From the NCBI GenBank assembly GCA_946886855.1, contig CAMPJJ010000043.1, forward strand, positions 1-42,564: a stretch of DNA of 42,564 nt. Reading direction: 5' to 3'. The stretch is from an uncultured Roseateles sp. (lineage in GTDB: Bacteria; Pseudomonadota; Gammaproteobacteria; Burkholderiales; Burkholderiaceae). The notes below the pieces were generated by a model. That model searched no databases. It was given only the letters and a program-made list of their open reading frames with translations, and was not told the DNA's origin. This document shows, in pieces, positions 18,028 to 31,972 of this stretch. The position numbers and the translations under genes were made by a program. How positions within the stretch are numbered: position 1 is the first letter of the stretch; every line of letters begins with the position of its first letter.

Positions 18028-18043
18028 AGTCTGTCCCCAATTA
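18028..18043 (-). repeat. Right inverted repeat of the RAYT element
   Basis: AGTCTGTCCCCAATTA, the exact reverse complement of 17289-17304, starting four bases after the transposase stop. GTCTGTC (18029-18035) also pairs with GACAGAC at 18053-18059 across a 17-base loop. Confidence 0.9.
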
Positions 18044-18064
18044 AACGATACCGACAGACAACAC

Positions 18065-18093
18065 CGAATTTAATTCGAGACTGACCCCATTTA
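18065..18093. repeat. Palindrome plus diverged third copy of the element end
   Basis: CGAATTTAATTCG (18065-18077) is a perfect palindrome around a central T. It abuts AGACTGACCCCATTTA (18078-18093), which matches the right end at 13 of 16 positions and carries the GGGGTCAG variant on its other strand. Together they lie 75 bases before the gltB start. Confidence 0.65.
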
Positions 18094-18167
18094 GTTGTGC
18101 TTGTGCCTCTGCGGCACGCGTCTTAACCTGCGCGGGTTTCGTTATCCGAGAGTCCAGGAGGCCACCG

Positions 18168-22976
<4,809 letters not shown>

Positions 22977-23018
22977 CCGTCACCGCATCAAGACTCAAGC
23001 ATTCAGGAGCGAGCCGTC

Positions 23019-24494
23019 ATGGGAAAAGTCACCGGCTTCATGGAGTACGAGCGTCTGGAAGAGGGCTACCAGCCCGTCGAGGCGCGACTCAAGAACTACA
23101 AGGAATTCGTCATCGGCCTCAACGTCGAGCAGGCGAAACAGCAGGGCGCGCGCTGCATGGACTGCGGCACGCCGTTCTGCAACAGCGGCTGTCCGGTCAA
23201 CAACATCATTCCGGACTTCAACGACCTCGTGTACCGGGGGGGCGACACGGACTGGAAGAGCGCCATCGCGGTGCTGCACTCGACCAACAACTTCCCTGAG
23301 TTCACGGGCCGCATCTGTCCGGCGCCGTGCGAAGCGGCCTGTACGTTGAACGTCAATGACGACGCGGTCGGCATCAAGTCGATCGAGCACGCGATCATCG
23401 ACCGCGCCTGGGCCGAAGGCTGGGTGCCGCCGCGTCCGGCGAAGGTGAAGACCGGGAAGACCGTCGCCATCGTCGGTTCCGGTCCGGCGGGTCTGGCTGC
23501 CGCGCAGCAACTCGCGCGCGTCGGGCACAGCGTGACGGTGTTCGAGAAGAACGATCGCGTCGGCGGGCTGCTGCGCTATGGCATTCCCGACTTCAAGATG
23601 GAGAAGAGCCACATCGACCGCCGCGTCCAGCAGATGGAGGCGGAGGGCGTGGTCTTCCGGACGGGTGTGATGGTGGCGCATCTGCCCGAGGGCTCCAAGG
23701 TCACGAACTGGGCCAAGGACGTGATCACCGCGGACGAGCTGACGCAGCAGTTCGACGCCGTGCTGTTGGCTGGCGGTGCCGAGCAATCGCGCGATCTGCC
23801 GGTGCCGGGGCGAGACCTGGCGGGCGTGCATTTCGCGATGGAATTCCTGCCGCAGCAGAACAAGGTCAACGCCGGCGACAAGCTCAAGGGCCAGTTGCGC
23901 GCCGACGGCAAGCACGTGGTCGTGATCGGCGGCGGCGATACCGGCAGCGATTGCGTGGGCACCAGCAACCGGCATGGCGCCACGAGCGTGACACAGTTCG
24001 AACTGATGCCGCAGCCGCCCGAGATCGAGGACCGGCCGATGACCTGGCCCTACTGGCCGATCAAGCTGCGCACGTCGTCGAGCCATGAAGAGGGGTGCGA
24101 GCGCGAGTTCGCGATCGCGACCAAGGAGTTCCTCGGCGAGAAGGGCAAGGTCACCGGTGTGAAGACGGTGCGTGTGGAATGGGTCAACGGCAAGGTCGTC
24201 GAGGTGCCGGGCAGCGAGCAGATCCTCAAGGCGGATCTGGTGCTGCTGGCGATGGGCTTCGTGAGCCCGGTCGCGGCGATCGTCGAGGCCTTCGGCGTGA
24301 GCAAGGACGCACGCGGCAATGCCAAGGCCTCGACCGAGTTCAACGGTGGCTACAGGACGAATGCGGCCAAGGTGTTCGCCGCCGGCGACATGCGTCGCGG
24401 TCAATCGCTGGTCGTCTGGGCCATCCGGGAAGGCCGTCAGGCTGCCCGTGCGATCGACGAGTTCCTGATGGGGGATAGCGCGCTGCCGCGCTGA
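23019..24494 (+). CDS. gltD: Glutamate synthase (NADPH), small beta subunit
   Basis: A 491-aa NADPH-oxidising flavoprotein that passes electrons to GltB. N-terminal cysteine clusters for two 4Fe-4S centres are [14 protein letters not shown] and CPAPCEAAC. The FAD-binding Rossmann motif is [18 protein letters not shown] and the NADPH motif [13 protein letters not shown]. The closing FAD-contact segment is [27 protein letters not shown] about 8-10 bases upstream supports the start. It ends the gltBD operon and is followed by an intrinsic terminator. Confidence 0.97.
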   Translation: MGKVTGFMEYERLEEGYQPVEARLKNYKEFVIGLNVEQAKQQGARCMDCGTPFCNSGCPVNNIIPDFNDLVYRGGDTDWKSAIAVLHSTNNFPEFTGRICPAPCEAACTLNVNDDAVGIKSIEHAIIDRAWAEGWVPPRPAKVKTGKTVAIVGSGPAGLAAAQQLARVGHSVTVFEKNDRVGGLLRYGIPDFKMEKSHIDRRVQQMEAEGVVFRTGVMVAHLPEGSKVTNWAKDVITADELTQQFDAVLLAGGAEQSRDLPVPGRDLAGVHFAMEFLPQQNKVNAGDKLKGQLRADGKHVVVIGGGDTGSDCVGTSNRHGATSVTQFELMPQPPEIEDRPMTWPYWPIKLRTSSSHEEGCEREFAIATKEFLGEKGKVTGVKTVRVEWVNGKVVEVPGSEQILKADLVLLAMGFVSPVAAIVEAFGVSKDARGNAKASTEFNGGYRTNAAKVFAAGDMRRGQSLVVWAIREGRQAARAIDEFLMGDSALPR

Positions 24495-24559
24495 GATCTT
24501 GCCAGGCAGGCCAGAGCGCGGAAACTCGAGCAGCCACAGCCACGGGCGGCTTGACCAGG

Positions 24560-24593
24560 AAACCCGTCGGTGGGAGCCGGCGGGTTTTTTCTT
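24560..24593 (+). terminator. Intrinsic terminator of gltBD
   Basis: An 11-bp stem AAACCCGTCGG / CCGGCGGGTTT (one T-G pair) with loop TGGGAG, running straight into TTTTTTCTT. It lies about 65 bases after the gltD stop. Confidence 0.9.
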
Positions 24594-24654
24594 GTCTACG
24601 AGCTGAGCAGAACCGTTGTGTGCTCGTTCGCGGACAAGCCTGCGTGACCGACAT

Positions 24655-24681
24655 GAAAAAAGCCCGGCGGTTGCCGGGCTT
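24655..24681 (-). terminator. Intrinsic terminator of the pilE-pilY1 operon
   Basis: On the minus strand AAGCCCGGC and GCCGGGCTT pair around AACC and are followed by a T-run, 18 bases after the pilY1 stop. It is arranged back to back with the gltBD terminator. Confidence 0.92.
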
Positions 24682-24699
24682 CGCATGGGAGCAGTGCAC

Positions 24700-27600
24700 T
24701 TAGAGCGTGCCGCCGGTGGCGTTGCGCAGCGGCACCTCGCGCCAGTTCAGCAGCTTGGGTCCTACGCCATTCGGCGGAGGCACCGGCGGTGCGCAGAGAT
24801 TGCCGGAGCAGTTCGGGTTGCAACTGTCGCCCGTGCATTTGCGGTCGACGCTGACGATCAGCGTAGGCTTGCCGTCGGTTTCCACAAACTGCACGTCAGT
24901 GACGGCCGAGCCCGGATCGAAGTAGGTCGCGTTGTTGGCGAAGCGGCTCTGGCCGGTTCCGAGATCGATTGCATAAACAATGCTGCTGCCCGAGGGCGAG
25001 CACGGGTCGGCGCTGCTGGGCAGTGTGGCCGCAAAGGCGACCGTGCCGCCGAAGTAGGCCGGATCGTTGATGACCCGGTAGCCGGTCGCCACGTTCATGT
25101 ACCACCCCATCTCGACGTTGTAGTCGATGACGACCGGACGGGTCAGATCGGTCAACTGATGCAACTTGGCGGATGTGACAGGGAAACTCACACCGGCAGG
25201 CAGGTCCGCGGCGGTGTTGAACGTGCCTGAGCGACCATCCGCAACGGCGTACATGCGCTGAACCTGGGCATTGGTGATGTCGCTGGCGTCGAGCAGCTTT
25301 CCGGATCCGAAGACCACGAAACGGCGATTGCTGGTGAGTTGAACCACCGGCAGCACGTGGGTGGTAATCGGCTGAATCGCTCCGGTTGAATCGGTCGCGC
25401 GGGCGACCTTGACAGGCGTCGGGAACACCGGAGCGGTGCGCAGATCAAAGCGCCAGACGCTGCCGCGCAGATCGCCGGCATAGACCGATTCGGCAAGCGC
25501 CGACTGAATGTCAGGATAGAACGCCGTCACCTGCGTCATGCCGGAAGGGTTGGCGGCGGTGCCGTCATCCTGGTCGGCTGCGGTGCCGACCGGTGTGTCG
25601 ATGCGCGCCAGCAATGCACCCGTTCGGGGATTCAGGATGTAGAGGTGATTCTTGCCGGTCGCGTTGTTGTGGCCTGCGGGCACGATCACGACCCAGCCGT
25701 ATTGCGCCATGCGGGTCACCAGCGGCTGGCCGAAGGTAAAGCCCATGTCGGTGTCGGTGAACTCCCAAAGAACCTTGGTCGCTGCGACGGCTTCCGAATT
25801 GATGTCGCTCAGGTTCGTCAGATCGAGTGCGTAGATGCTGCGCCCGCCCTTGCCCATGCCGCCAACGACGATGGACCGCCAGTCGGTGCCGGTGCCGCCG
25901 ACGGTGCGACCGAAGTCGACGTCCATCGCTACTGCTTGTGCATCGACCATGTAGTAATGGCTGAAGTTGGGATTACCGATCGATTGCAGGCCATTGACAG
26001 CAGGCGTGCCATTCGGGCCACTGAAGACCGGACTTGGCACGTAGGCAAAAAGCTCCTTGCCGGCGGTGGTGCCGGTCAGGCTGCCGTCGATCACATGCAC
26101 GACGCCCTGGTTTGTCGCTGCAACCACATAGTTGGGCCGGTTGGCTTTGGCTGTCTTGTAGGCGGCGTAACCGGGGTTGGAGACTTCAGACAGGCTCAGG
26201 GACGGGGGGCCGACCACGGTCAGCTTTGCATTGACGATGTCGCCGACCAGCGAGGTCCGATTGCGATAAGCCTTCGAACTGCCAGTGACCACGGAACTCT
26301 GTTCTTGGCTGCGATCGCCGCGCAGATAGTTCAGATAGTCCTGCGTGTCGGCGCCGCTGCGATAGGCAGTATCCAGTGCGGATGACTGTGCAGAGCTGAT
26401 GCTGGCAAGACGGAACGGCACCGCAGCGCGCGTCGACGAATTGACGGTCACCATGAAGCGGCTGGTATCCCACCCCGTGCCCGCAGCTTGTGCGGCCAAT
26501 TTGTCGGAGAAACGCCAGGAATCCGACGATGAGACCTTGCCATCCGCCGGGTTGAAGGACAGTGTGCTGGCGACGACTTCGCCGGACCAGGTGGATGCGT
26601 CGTATTGCGCTGCATAGTTGGCGACGCCGGCAGTGGTGATCTGCGGTTGCGCCGTCGCCAGTGCGGTCGAGTAGCCCTTCATTCGCGAGGCGATGCTCGC
26701 GAACGCGGAAGAGAGGCCGCTCACCATCAAGTCGGGCCGTGCCGCCGTGTAGTAGGTGTCCGGACGCAACTGGCCACCAACGGTGTCGCTCGAGGGGCCG
26801 GTGTGCCACCAGGATTGTGTCAGATCCGCGGTCCGACCCACCGGGTTGAAATCTGAGGGGAGGTTGGCGCCGCCGTACTTGGTGGCCAGATAGTATTGGT
26901 TGTTCTTCTTGTATGTCGATTGTTCCAGCACGTCCAGCCAGTAGGTCTGGACCGTCTGAACGCCAGTCGTCTTGAGCGGATCGCCGGTGGGCCGGATGTC
27001 GCTGGTATTCGCCCAGTAGGCCATGCCCGCCATCAGCGCGCCGTTGTTGGTGCAGCAGCCGTTGTAAGGCGAGGTCGAGGCCAAGTTGCTGAGGTTGCTC
27101 ATGGTGCCGACCATGCTCGTCCAGGTGGTCGCATCAAATGCTGTGTCCGCACTGACGACCGCCGGCTTGGCTGGTTCGGACGAGCCCGTGGATCCGGGCA
27201 GGTTGCGGTCCGCGTGCGTATTGACGTCGCCGATGCCGAGGATGAAGTTCTTCTGGCAGGAGTATTGGATCGGATCGTCCCAATCGGTGATCACCGGGAA
27301 GCCGTCAGCCCAGGCGGTTTTGGTATTGGCACTTGCGGAGCCGCCATCGGTGTATTCCGGAACATTGCCTACGTTGCGGTAGTAGCGGAGCACTGTGTAA
27401 AAGAGCTCGCCAACTGGGTCGTACGTCTTGTAGGTGCCCGCGGCCGCGCCGAACTTGTTGAGATAGTTCATCACCCCGCTGTTGGAAAGCGCGACCCCAA
27501 ATGCTTTGGCGTCGTCGGGATCTGGATTGATGCGCATGATGCCGGTCGCTGGATCCCACTCCTTCAAGCCGTTGTCCGTAGGATCGCTCCCCGGGACCGG

Positions 27601-28500
27601 TTTTGTCGGACCGACGAACTTCTGGCGCGCGCGCAACACGCCACCATCGCGGCTCAGACTGCCGTCGTTCAAATAACCGAACGCGCTGAACCGAATCTGG
27701 TTGGCGTACTGTTGAATCAGACCTTCAGGTTTGTAGCTGCCGTTGTCATAGAGCTTGCAGTTGCTTTCGCGGAACGCGGCGCCCAGGGTCGTGTCGCAAA
27801 CGCGCGCGCGCGCGGACACCACATAGGAAATGTTGTCCGCCCACGGTGAGCCTGCGGGATTAAATGAAACGGGATTGCCCGAGTTGTTGTCGCCCTGACG
27901 GGTGAAGCGCAACTGCACGCCCATGCCCTGTATACGGAGTCTCAAGCCACCCCAGCCCAGTGGCGTGGCCCCGGCGATCACGGTGGCGTCGGTCAGCGAT
28001 CGATCGGGAAAGTTGCCTGTTCCACCTTGTCCGCTGGCGTAAGCCTTTTCGATCACTGTCGCGTAGGTTTCGTCGACGACTCGGTATCCGCCAGTCAGCG
28101 CCCAACGGAACGGATCGATGGTCTGCATCGTCGCCCAGTTCAGGAAATTGCCGCTCCACTTGTTGCTGCAAACGTGGCCCGTGGCCATGGCGGCCGGCGC
28201 GAAGTGGTCGAGGTTGACTTTGCCTGCGGCGGGATCTGCGCGTCGGTAGTCATAACACTTGTCCGGATCGAAATAACCCAAATAGGTGGACGTCGGGGCA
28301 TACGTCGTGTCCAGGTGGGCATTGCTGACAGCGGTGGGGAATTCCACTGACAGCGCCAGCGCCAGATTGCCCGGCACAGAGACAGAGGCGAACACCGGTT
28401 TGTCTGCGAGGGACGTTGCCGCTTGTGCGGAAATGCCCACGAGGAGGAGTGCCGTGCACGCGGTGACGCCAAGACGCTTGCTGAGGGAGGAGATAAACAT
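24700..28500 (-). CDS. pilY1: PilY1/PilC-type pilus tip adhesin
   Basis: A 1266-aa secreted protein expected at the pilus tip, promoting assembly and surface sensing. A signal peptide ends near ISAQA (about 27). The N-terminal half includes CQKNFILGIGDVNTHADRNLPG, typical of betaproteobacterial PilY1. The C-terminal PilC-like beta-propeller runs from about residue 750, with VVAATNQGVVHVIDGS, YAGDLRGSVWRFDL and VFGSGKLLD. The usual DxNxDGxxD calcium loop just before YAGD is replaced by DIQSALAE. A Cys-rich tail (CTGDSCNPNCSGNLC) precedes the C-terminus. ATG 28500 is chosen because GAGG lies six bases upstream; a TTG at 28512 is the alternative. Base composition looks less GC-rich than in gltBD. 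It is last in the minor-pilin operon. Confidence 0.94.
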   Translation of the reverse strand: MFISSLSKRLGVTACTALLLVGISAQAATSLADKPVFASVSVPGNLALALSVEFPTAVSNAHLDTTYAPTSTYLGYFDPDKCYDYRRADPAAGKVNLDHFAPAAMATGHVCSNKWSGNFLNWATMQTIDPFRWALTGGYRVVDETYATVIEKAYASGQGGTGNFPDRSLTDATVIAGATPLGWGGLRLRIQGMGVQLRFTRQGDNNSGNPVSFNPAGSPWADNISYVVSARARVCDTTLGAAFRESNCKLYDNGSYKPEGLIQQYANQIRFSAFGYLNDGSLSRDGGVLRARQKFVGPTKPVPGSDPTDNGLKEWDPATGIMRINPDPDDAKAFGVALSNSGVMNYLNKFGAAAGTYKTYDPVGELFYTVLRYYRNVGNVPEYTDGGSASANTKTAWADGFPVITDWDDPIQYSCQKNFILGIGDVNTHADRNLPGSTGSSEPAKPAVVSADTAFDATTWTSMVGTMSNLSNLASTSPYNGCCTNNGALMAGMAYWANTSDIRPTGDPLKTTGVQTVQTYWLDVLEQSTYKKNNQYYLATKYGGANLPSDFNPVGRTADLTQSWWHTGPSSDTVGGQLRPDTYYTAARPDLMVSGLSSAFASIASRMKGYSTALATAQPQITTAGVANYAAQYDASTWSGEVVASTLSFNPADGKVSSSDSWRFSDKLAAQAAGTGWDTSRFMVTVNSSTRAAVPFRLASISSAQSSALDTAYRSGADTQDYLNYLRGDRSQEQSSVVTGSSKAYRNRTSLVGDIVNAKLTVVGPPSLSLSEVSNPGYAAYKTAKANRPNYVVAATNQGVVHVIDGSLTGTTAGKELFAYVPSPVFSGPNGTPAVNGLQSIGNPNFSHYYMVDAQAVAMDVDFGRTVGGTGTDWRSIVVGGMGKGGRSIYALDLTNLSDINSEAVAATKVLWEFTDTDMGFTFGQPLVTRMAQYGWVVIVPAGHNNATGKNHLYILNPRTGALLARIDTPVGTAADQDDGTAANPSGMTQVTAFYPDIQSALAESVYAGDLRGSVWRFDLRTAPVFPTPVKVARATDSTGAIQPITTHVLPVVQLTSNRRFVVFGSGKLLDASDITNAQVQRMYAVADGRSGTFNTAADLPAGVSFPVTSAKLHQLTDLTRPVVIDYNVEMGWYMNVATGYRVINDPAYFGGTVAFAATLPSSADPCSPSGSSIVYAIDLGTGQSRFANNATYFDPGSAVTDVQFVETDGKPTLIVSVDRKCTGDSCNPNCSGNLCAPPVPPPNGVGPKLLNWREVPLRNATGGTL

Positions 28501-28512
28501 CAGGAACCTCAA

Positions 28513-29130
28513 TCAGTTGACCGAGAAGGTCGTCTGGTAGAACGAATAGGCGTTGTGGGGGCCCCTCACGCGCACAGTGATGCGGAAGGTGGCTTGCGGC
28601 TGAATCTTTGGCCCGGGAATGTTGTAGCCGGCGTTGTCGGAGCGGCCGAGCACGGCGCAGTTCGCCGTTGAGAAAGCGCCGGGCGACACGCACATACGGT
28701 CGATCAGGTAATGCAGTTCGATGCCGTCGTCGGGCAGCTTGATGGCCAATCCCGCATTGCCGAGTCCACCAAAGGCGTCAGGGTCATTCATGTTCAGCAT
28801 CGCGAGCGGAATGCCGGTGACGTCGGAGGGCAGCATCGTTGCGCTGTAGTTCAGCGCCGGATTGCTTGTCAGGCGCGATGCCACGCTCGCCAGACCGCCG
28901 GAGGTCATCGAATCCGTGGCAGCACGGATCGCACGCTCGGATTGATTGGCCATGTCGCGCTTGAAGCCGATATTGCCGGTATTGAGCAGTGAAACGTTCA
29001 TCGACCGCATGGTCGCCGCGGCGCCGATCAAAAGCACTGCCAACGTCACCAGCGCGATCACCATGATCACGCCGCGTTGGCTTCGTGCGCCGAGATAGGG
29101 AGAAGAGGGAAAGGGACGCATCAGGGTCAT
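28513..29130 (-). CDS. pilX: PilX-type minor pilin / pilus assembly protein
   Basis: A 205-aa bitopic protein with a short basic leader, RSQRG, then the hydrophobic helix VIMVIALVTLAVLLIGAAA. The cleavage-site Gly20 is followed by Val rather than Phe and there is no Glu at +5, as in other PilX proteins. A soluble domain follows with two Cys near 147 and 157. Position directly before pilY1 and after pilW matches the minor-pilin order. The start may be ATG 29130 or 29121; AGGA precedes the second. PilX is part of the priming complex with PilV, PilW, FimT/U and PilE. Confidence 0.87.
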   Translation of the reverse strand: MTLMRPFPSSPYLGARSQRGVIMVIALVTLAVLLIGAAATMRSMNVSLLNTGNIGFKRDMANQSERAIRAATDSMTSGGLASVASRLTSNPALNYSATMLPSDVTGIPLAMLNMNDPDAFGGLGNAGLAIKLPDDGIELHYLIDRMCVSPGAFSTANCAVLGRSDNAGYNIPGPKIQPQATFRITVRVRGPHNAYSFYQTTFSVN

Positions 29131-29151
29131 CCTTGTCGACGGCTGCCCGCT

Positions 29152-30342
29152 TCAGGGCGGCGGGGTGCGATTCAGCGAGCCGAAGATCGCATTGCGCAGC
29201 GGCACTGTGAACTCGACAAGCTTGTAATTGCGCAGTTCCTCGCCTGCAGGCAGATTGATCGTCATCTGTGCGCCCGCTGGTAATGTTTGGAAAAGTACGA
29301 ACGAAGTGGGTGAGACCTGGTTGGCCTCGATGCGATCACCCCGCAACAGCAACGCAATGCGCAACGCGACGATCTGGCGCGCAGGGGATGCTTGCCCCGT
29401 GGCCGCATTCAGCAAGGCCGTGGTGTACCCGCCGGTATTGGGCGACACCCAGTTGCTCACGATGCCGTCCGAGCCGGCGCTGATGCCATATCGCACCCGC
29501 ATGTCCATAACGCCTTCCGACAAGGGGACCGGGGTTCCCGGCGCACCCGGCATGTTGTTCAGGCGAAGCAGGTCATAGCTGACAAGTTGGTTCTGCGCGT
29601 TGATGCCGATCAGCTGGAAGCGGGGAATGTTTCCGCTCTGGTTGCCGAGGTTCGACACGACTGTGCCGTTGACGCCGAACGTTGTCAGGCCAGGCGGGAT
29701 GCCGGCATTGAAGTAGTTTCCGCCGAATGTCAACTGCTGTCCCGAACCGCCCACGAAACCGGGCGACGCCTGGACGATCATGCACGGGCGGGGGGCGGGG
29801 TCTGAAATAAGGAGCAGATCGCCGCCGCGTATGCCGAGTGTGTTATTCAGTTGGGCACTCAGCGGTGTCACGCTGCCTGCGAGAACGTCCTGCGGCGCTT
29901 CGCTGAGGCCGGCTGCCGCCGTGAGCACCTGGATCACGTCCGAACCTCCATTGCCGATGCCCGGATAGACGATCAACGGAATTGCACTCACGGACTGCGG
30001 CACCGCAGCGAACGGCGCGGGGAAGGCGGCAGGACTCGGCAGAATGGCCGCGCCGCCGAGTGACGCGTTGATGGTGCAGCCGAGTGCGGCGTCGTTCTGC
30101 ATGAAACCCGAACCGGCGCTCCGCAGCTGACGGTCGAGGTCGTAGGCGACGTAGCCCAACGACATCGCCAGGTCGGCGGTCGTGGTGCTGCGGCGTTTGG
30201 ACGTCTCATAGCGCGTCATGATGATGCCGAGCGCGGCGATCAGCACCAGGCCGATCGTCATCGAGATCAGCAACTCCACGAGCGTGAAGCCGCGTGATCG
30301 GTTTGCGCCGGTAGACAAGGTGGTGTGCAGGGGCATCGGCAT
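29152..30342 (-). CDS. pilW: PilW-type minor pilin
   Basis: A 396-aa prepilin-like protein. The leader ends NRSRG (Gly18) and is followed by FTLVELLISMTIGLVLIAALG, the PilD processing site with Glu at +5 and the N-terminal helix. The large C-terminal domain is typical of PilW, the biggest minor pilin, which ties the priming complex together. The frame is open 198 bases further upstream inside pilV; ATG 30342 is used because it begins two bases after the pilV stop and gives a normal leader. ATG 30336 is also possible. Confidence 0.9.
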   Translation of the reverse strand: MPMPLHTTLSTGANRSRGFTLVELLISMTIGLVLIAALGIIMTRYETSKRRSTTTADLAMSLGYVAYDLDRQLRSAGSGFMQNDAALGCTINASLGGAAILPSPAAFPAPFAAVPQSVSAIPLIVYPGIGNGGSDVIQVLTAAAGLSEAPQDVLAGSVTPLSAQLNNTLGIRGGDLLLISDPAPRPCMIVQASPGFVGGSGQQLTFGGNYFNAGIPPGLTTFGVNGTVVSNLGNQSGNIPRFQLIGINAQNQLVSYDLLRLNNMPGAPGTPVPLSEGVMDMRVRYGISAGSDGIVSNWVSPNTGGYTTALLNAATGQASPARQIVALRIALLLRGDRIEANQVSPTSFVLFQTLPAGAQMTINLPAGEELRNYKLVEFTVPLRNAIFGSLNRTPPP

Positions 30343-30344
30343 GT

Positions 30345-30746
30345 TCAATTCAGACGCACGTCGGTGGTGTATTGACGCGCGGCGCCGCTCGTCGTCTGCC
30401 AAGTGATGGTGACGGTGGCGACGCGGTTGGCATCGACAGTCACGGTGCCGGTGGCGTTCGGCAGGCCGGACTGCGTTGCATTGGCCACGCGTGCCTGCCA
30501 GGCGGCGAGCGTCGGCGGACTGGCCTGATTGGTGGTCCACATGTCGTTGACGATGTCCGAGGCCAATACCGCGGCTCGGAGGTTGTCTTCGGTCGACGAC
30601 GAGGCTTGCGACGCTCGGGCCATCAGGGTGACCAGACCCACGATGCCGATGGTCATCACCAGCATGGACACCATCAGTTCGATCAGCGTCATGCCTCGAG
30701 CGCGGGTGCGCCGAGGGAGGCGGTGGAGGTGGGGCAGGGGCTTCAT
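30345..30746 (-). CDS. pilV: PilV-type minor pilin
   Basis: A 133-aa prepilin. The basic leader PRRTRARG ends at Gly18, then MTLIELMVSMLVMTIGIVGLV forms the helix with Glu at +5. Met rather than Phe at +1 is common in PilV. The soluble domain has the typical DNLRAAVLASDIVNDMWTTN segment. No cysteines are seen in the mature form. ATG 30746 is chosen because it lies four bases after the fimT stop; the upstream open frame encodes an unlikely Cys/Pro-rich extension. Confidence 0.9.
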   Translation of the reverse strand: MKPLPHLHRLPRRTRARGMTLIELMVSMLVMTIGIVGLVTLMARASQASSSTEDNLRAAVLASDIVNDMWTTNQASPPTLAAWQARVANATQSGLPNATGTVTVDANRVATVTITWQTTSGAARQYTTDVRLN

Positions 30747-30750
30747 GGCG

Positions 30751-31395
30751 TCAGGTGGTCCAGGACACGTTGGCTGCGGGGCAGCCGTCGGGCAGGGTGC
30801 TCGATTCAGCGCGGTCTCGGTCGCACAGGCGCACGCCACCGCCCAGCGTGACCCAAATGGAAAGCCGCTTCAGATTGGAGGCGGTCGTCGATGTATCGAT
30901 CCAATACACGATCTGGCCAGACGCGGGCACGTTGCACGAGGCCACTCCATTGACCGGATTGTTGAGCGCGACGGGCCGACCGCTGGGGCCGAAGCAGACG
31001 GCTGTTGGTCCGTTGATGGTCAGGTTCGAGGTTTCGCTGGTGATGGATCCGCATTGCGCGGGCACAGTCGCCGTGCCATTGGCCTCGGTGATCACCAGGT
31101 TCGGAATGACCTTGACGACCCAGTACAAGCCTCCCGCGCTGGCCTGTTCCATCCCGGTACAGGTCGTCGCGTTGGTCCGATAGAGGACCACGGGCTGATA
31201 GCTCTTCACGGCCTCTGCCTGTGCCAATCGAATCGTCGTGCTCAGACTGCTGCCGGCGGTCCTGGTCTGGGCATTGGCGGCCAAGCCGCGGATGGCCGGA
31301 GCTGCCAGGGCCGTCGACAGGCCGATGATCGCGATCACGATCATGAGTTCAATCAAGCTGAAGCCGCGCAGGACGGCCCGGGCTCCCGTCAGCAT
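30751..31395 (-). CDS. fimT: FimT/GspH-type minor pilin
   Basis: A 214-aa prepilin of the GspH/FimT/FimU family. A short leader ends VLRG (Gly11), followed by [22 protein letters not shown]. The mature domain has FimT-like features ([29 protein letters not shown]) and several cysteines. Members act at the tip priming complex, and FimT in some species binds DNA for uptake; which role applies here is not visible. It overlaps pilE by seven bases. The long upstream extension of the frame is a shadow of pilE. Confidence 0.88.
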   Translation of the reverse strand: MLTGARAVLRGFSLIELMIVIAIIGLSTALAAPAIRGLAANAQTRTAGSSLSTTIRLAQAEAVKSYQPVVLYRTNATTCTGMEQASAGGLYWVVKVIPNLVITEANGTATVPAQCGSITSETSNLTINGPTAVCFGPSGRPVALNNPVNGVASCNVPASGQIVYWIDTSTTASNLKRLSIWVTLGGGVRLCDRDRAESSTLPDGCPAANVSWTT

Positions 31396-31874
31396 GTGTC
31401 GCCCTTGCGCAGCAACCACTTGGTCGCGCAGGTGTTCCAACCCGTCGGGGCGGCTTCGGTGGCGCGTACATCCGCCTGTGTCACTGAGAACCGGAAGCCG
31501 CTCAGATTGGCGTCCGTGCTGGTTGCGGTCAGCTTGTAGGCTGTAGCGGACGGCGTCGCAGGGCACTGGATGGTGAATTTCCCGTTCGTCTGCGGCGTCT
31601 GGCAAGGCGGCGAGGCGCCGGCACTGGGAGCGTAGGTACGGAAGTTCTGGAAGTAAGCTTCCATGTCCACCCGAGCTTGGGTGAGGCCGGAGGCGGCGTC
31701 CGTCAGCGACCCCCGTGTGACGTAGTCCCTGTAAGCCGGATACGCGAGCATGCTCAGGATGCCGATGATGGCGACCACGATCATCAACTCGATCAGTGTG
31801 AAGCCACGTGCCGAGGCGAGGTCCGCACGCGTGCCGGACACGGTCCGGCGAGAGTTCCCAGTGTTCCCAAACAT
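31389..31874 (-). CDS. pilE: PilE-type pilin, first gene of the minor-pilin operon
   Basis: A 161-aa type IVa pilin. The leader ends ASARG (Gly24), followed by [31 protein letters not shown], the canonical N-terminal helix with Glu at +5. Four cysteines occur in the mature domain, two near the middle and a C-terminal pair in WNTC...GDTC that forms the D-region. AAGGAG seven bases upstream fixes ATG 31874. It heads the operon pilE-fimT-pilV-pilW-pilX-pilY1, which suggests the minor pilin PilE rather than the major subunit, though that cannot be proven from sequence. A CRP-like palindrome lies about 100 bases upstream. Confidence 0.92.
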   Translation of the reverse strand: MFGNTGNSRRTVSGTRADLASARGFTLIELMIVVAIIGILSMLAYPAYRDYVTRGSLTDAASGLTQARVDMEAYFQNFRTYAPSAGASPPCQTPQTNGKFTIQCPATPSATAYKLTATSTDANLSGFRFSVTQADVRATEAAPTGWNTCATKWLLRKGDTC

Positions 31875-31895
31875 GAAGCGCTCCTTGTTTCCGAA

Positions 31896-31901
31896 ATTAT
31901 C
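31896..31901 (-). promoter_or_regulatory. Possible -10 element of the pilE operon
   Basis: The minus strand reads GATAAT, 5/6 of the -10 consensus, 21 bases before the pilE ATG. The -35 position is poor (CTCGCC), which would suit an activator-dependent promoter. Confidence 0.35.
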
Positions 31902-31972
31902 GACAGCGGCCCTCGGAAGGCGAGGCCGCTCGTCGTGCCTTGGATTCCGCCCGTCTCGCGACGAGCCTCGAA

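Larger units (their letters stand above)
17289..18043 (+). mobile_element. RAYT-type element with 16-bp inverted ends
   Basis: A 755-bp unit consisting of one transposase gene between the left end TAATTGGGGACAGACT and the right end AGTCTGTCCCCAATTA, exact reverse complements. No target duplication is obvious. Both ends can also fold with adjacent sequence (GGACAG/CTGTCC on the left, GTCTGTC/GACAGAC on the right), as expected for sites of single-strand-processing HUH enzymes. RAYT genes are usually domesticated, so mobility of this copy is uncertain. Confidence 0.75.

Noticed and set aside
22995..24686. Antisense open frame of 563 codons across gltD
   Set aside because: It crosses two strong terminators and mirrors gltD; not a gene.
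26896..27849. Open frame on the plus strand inside pilY1
   Set aside because: Complementary to the PilY1 coding frame and without motifs.
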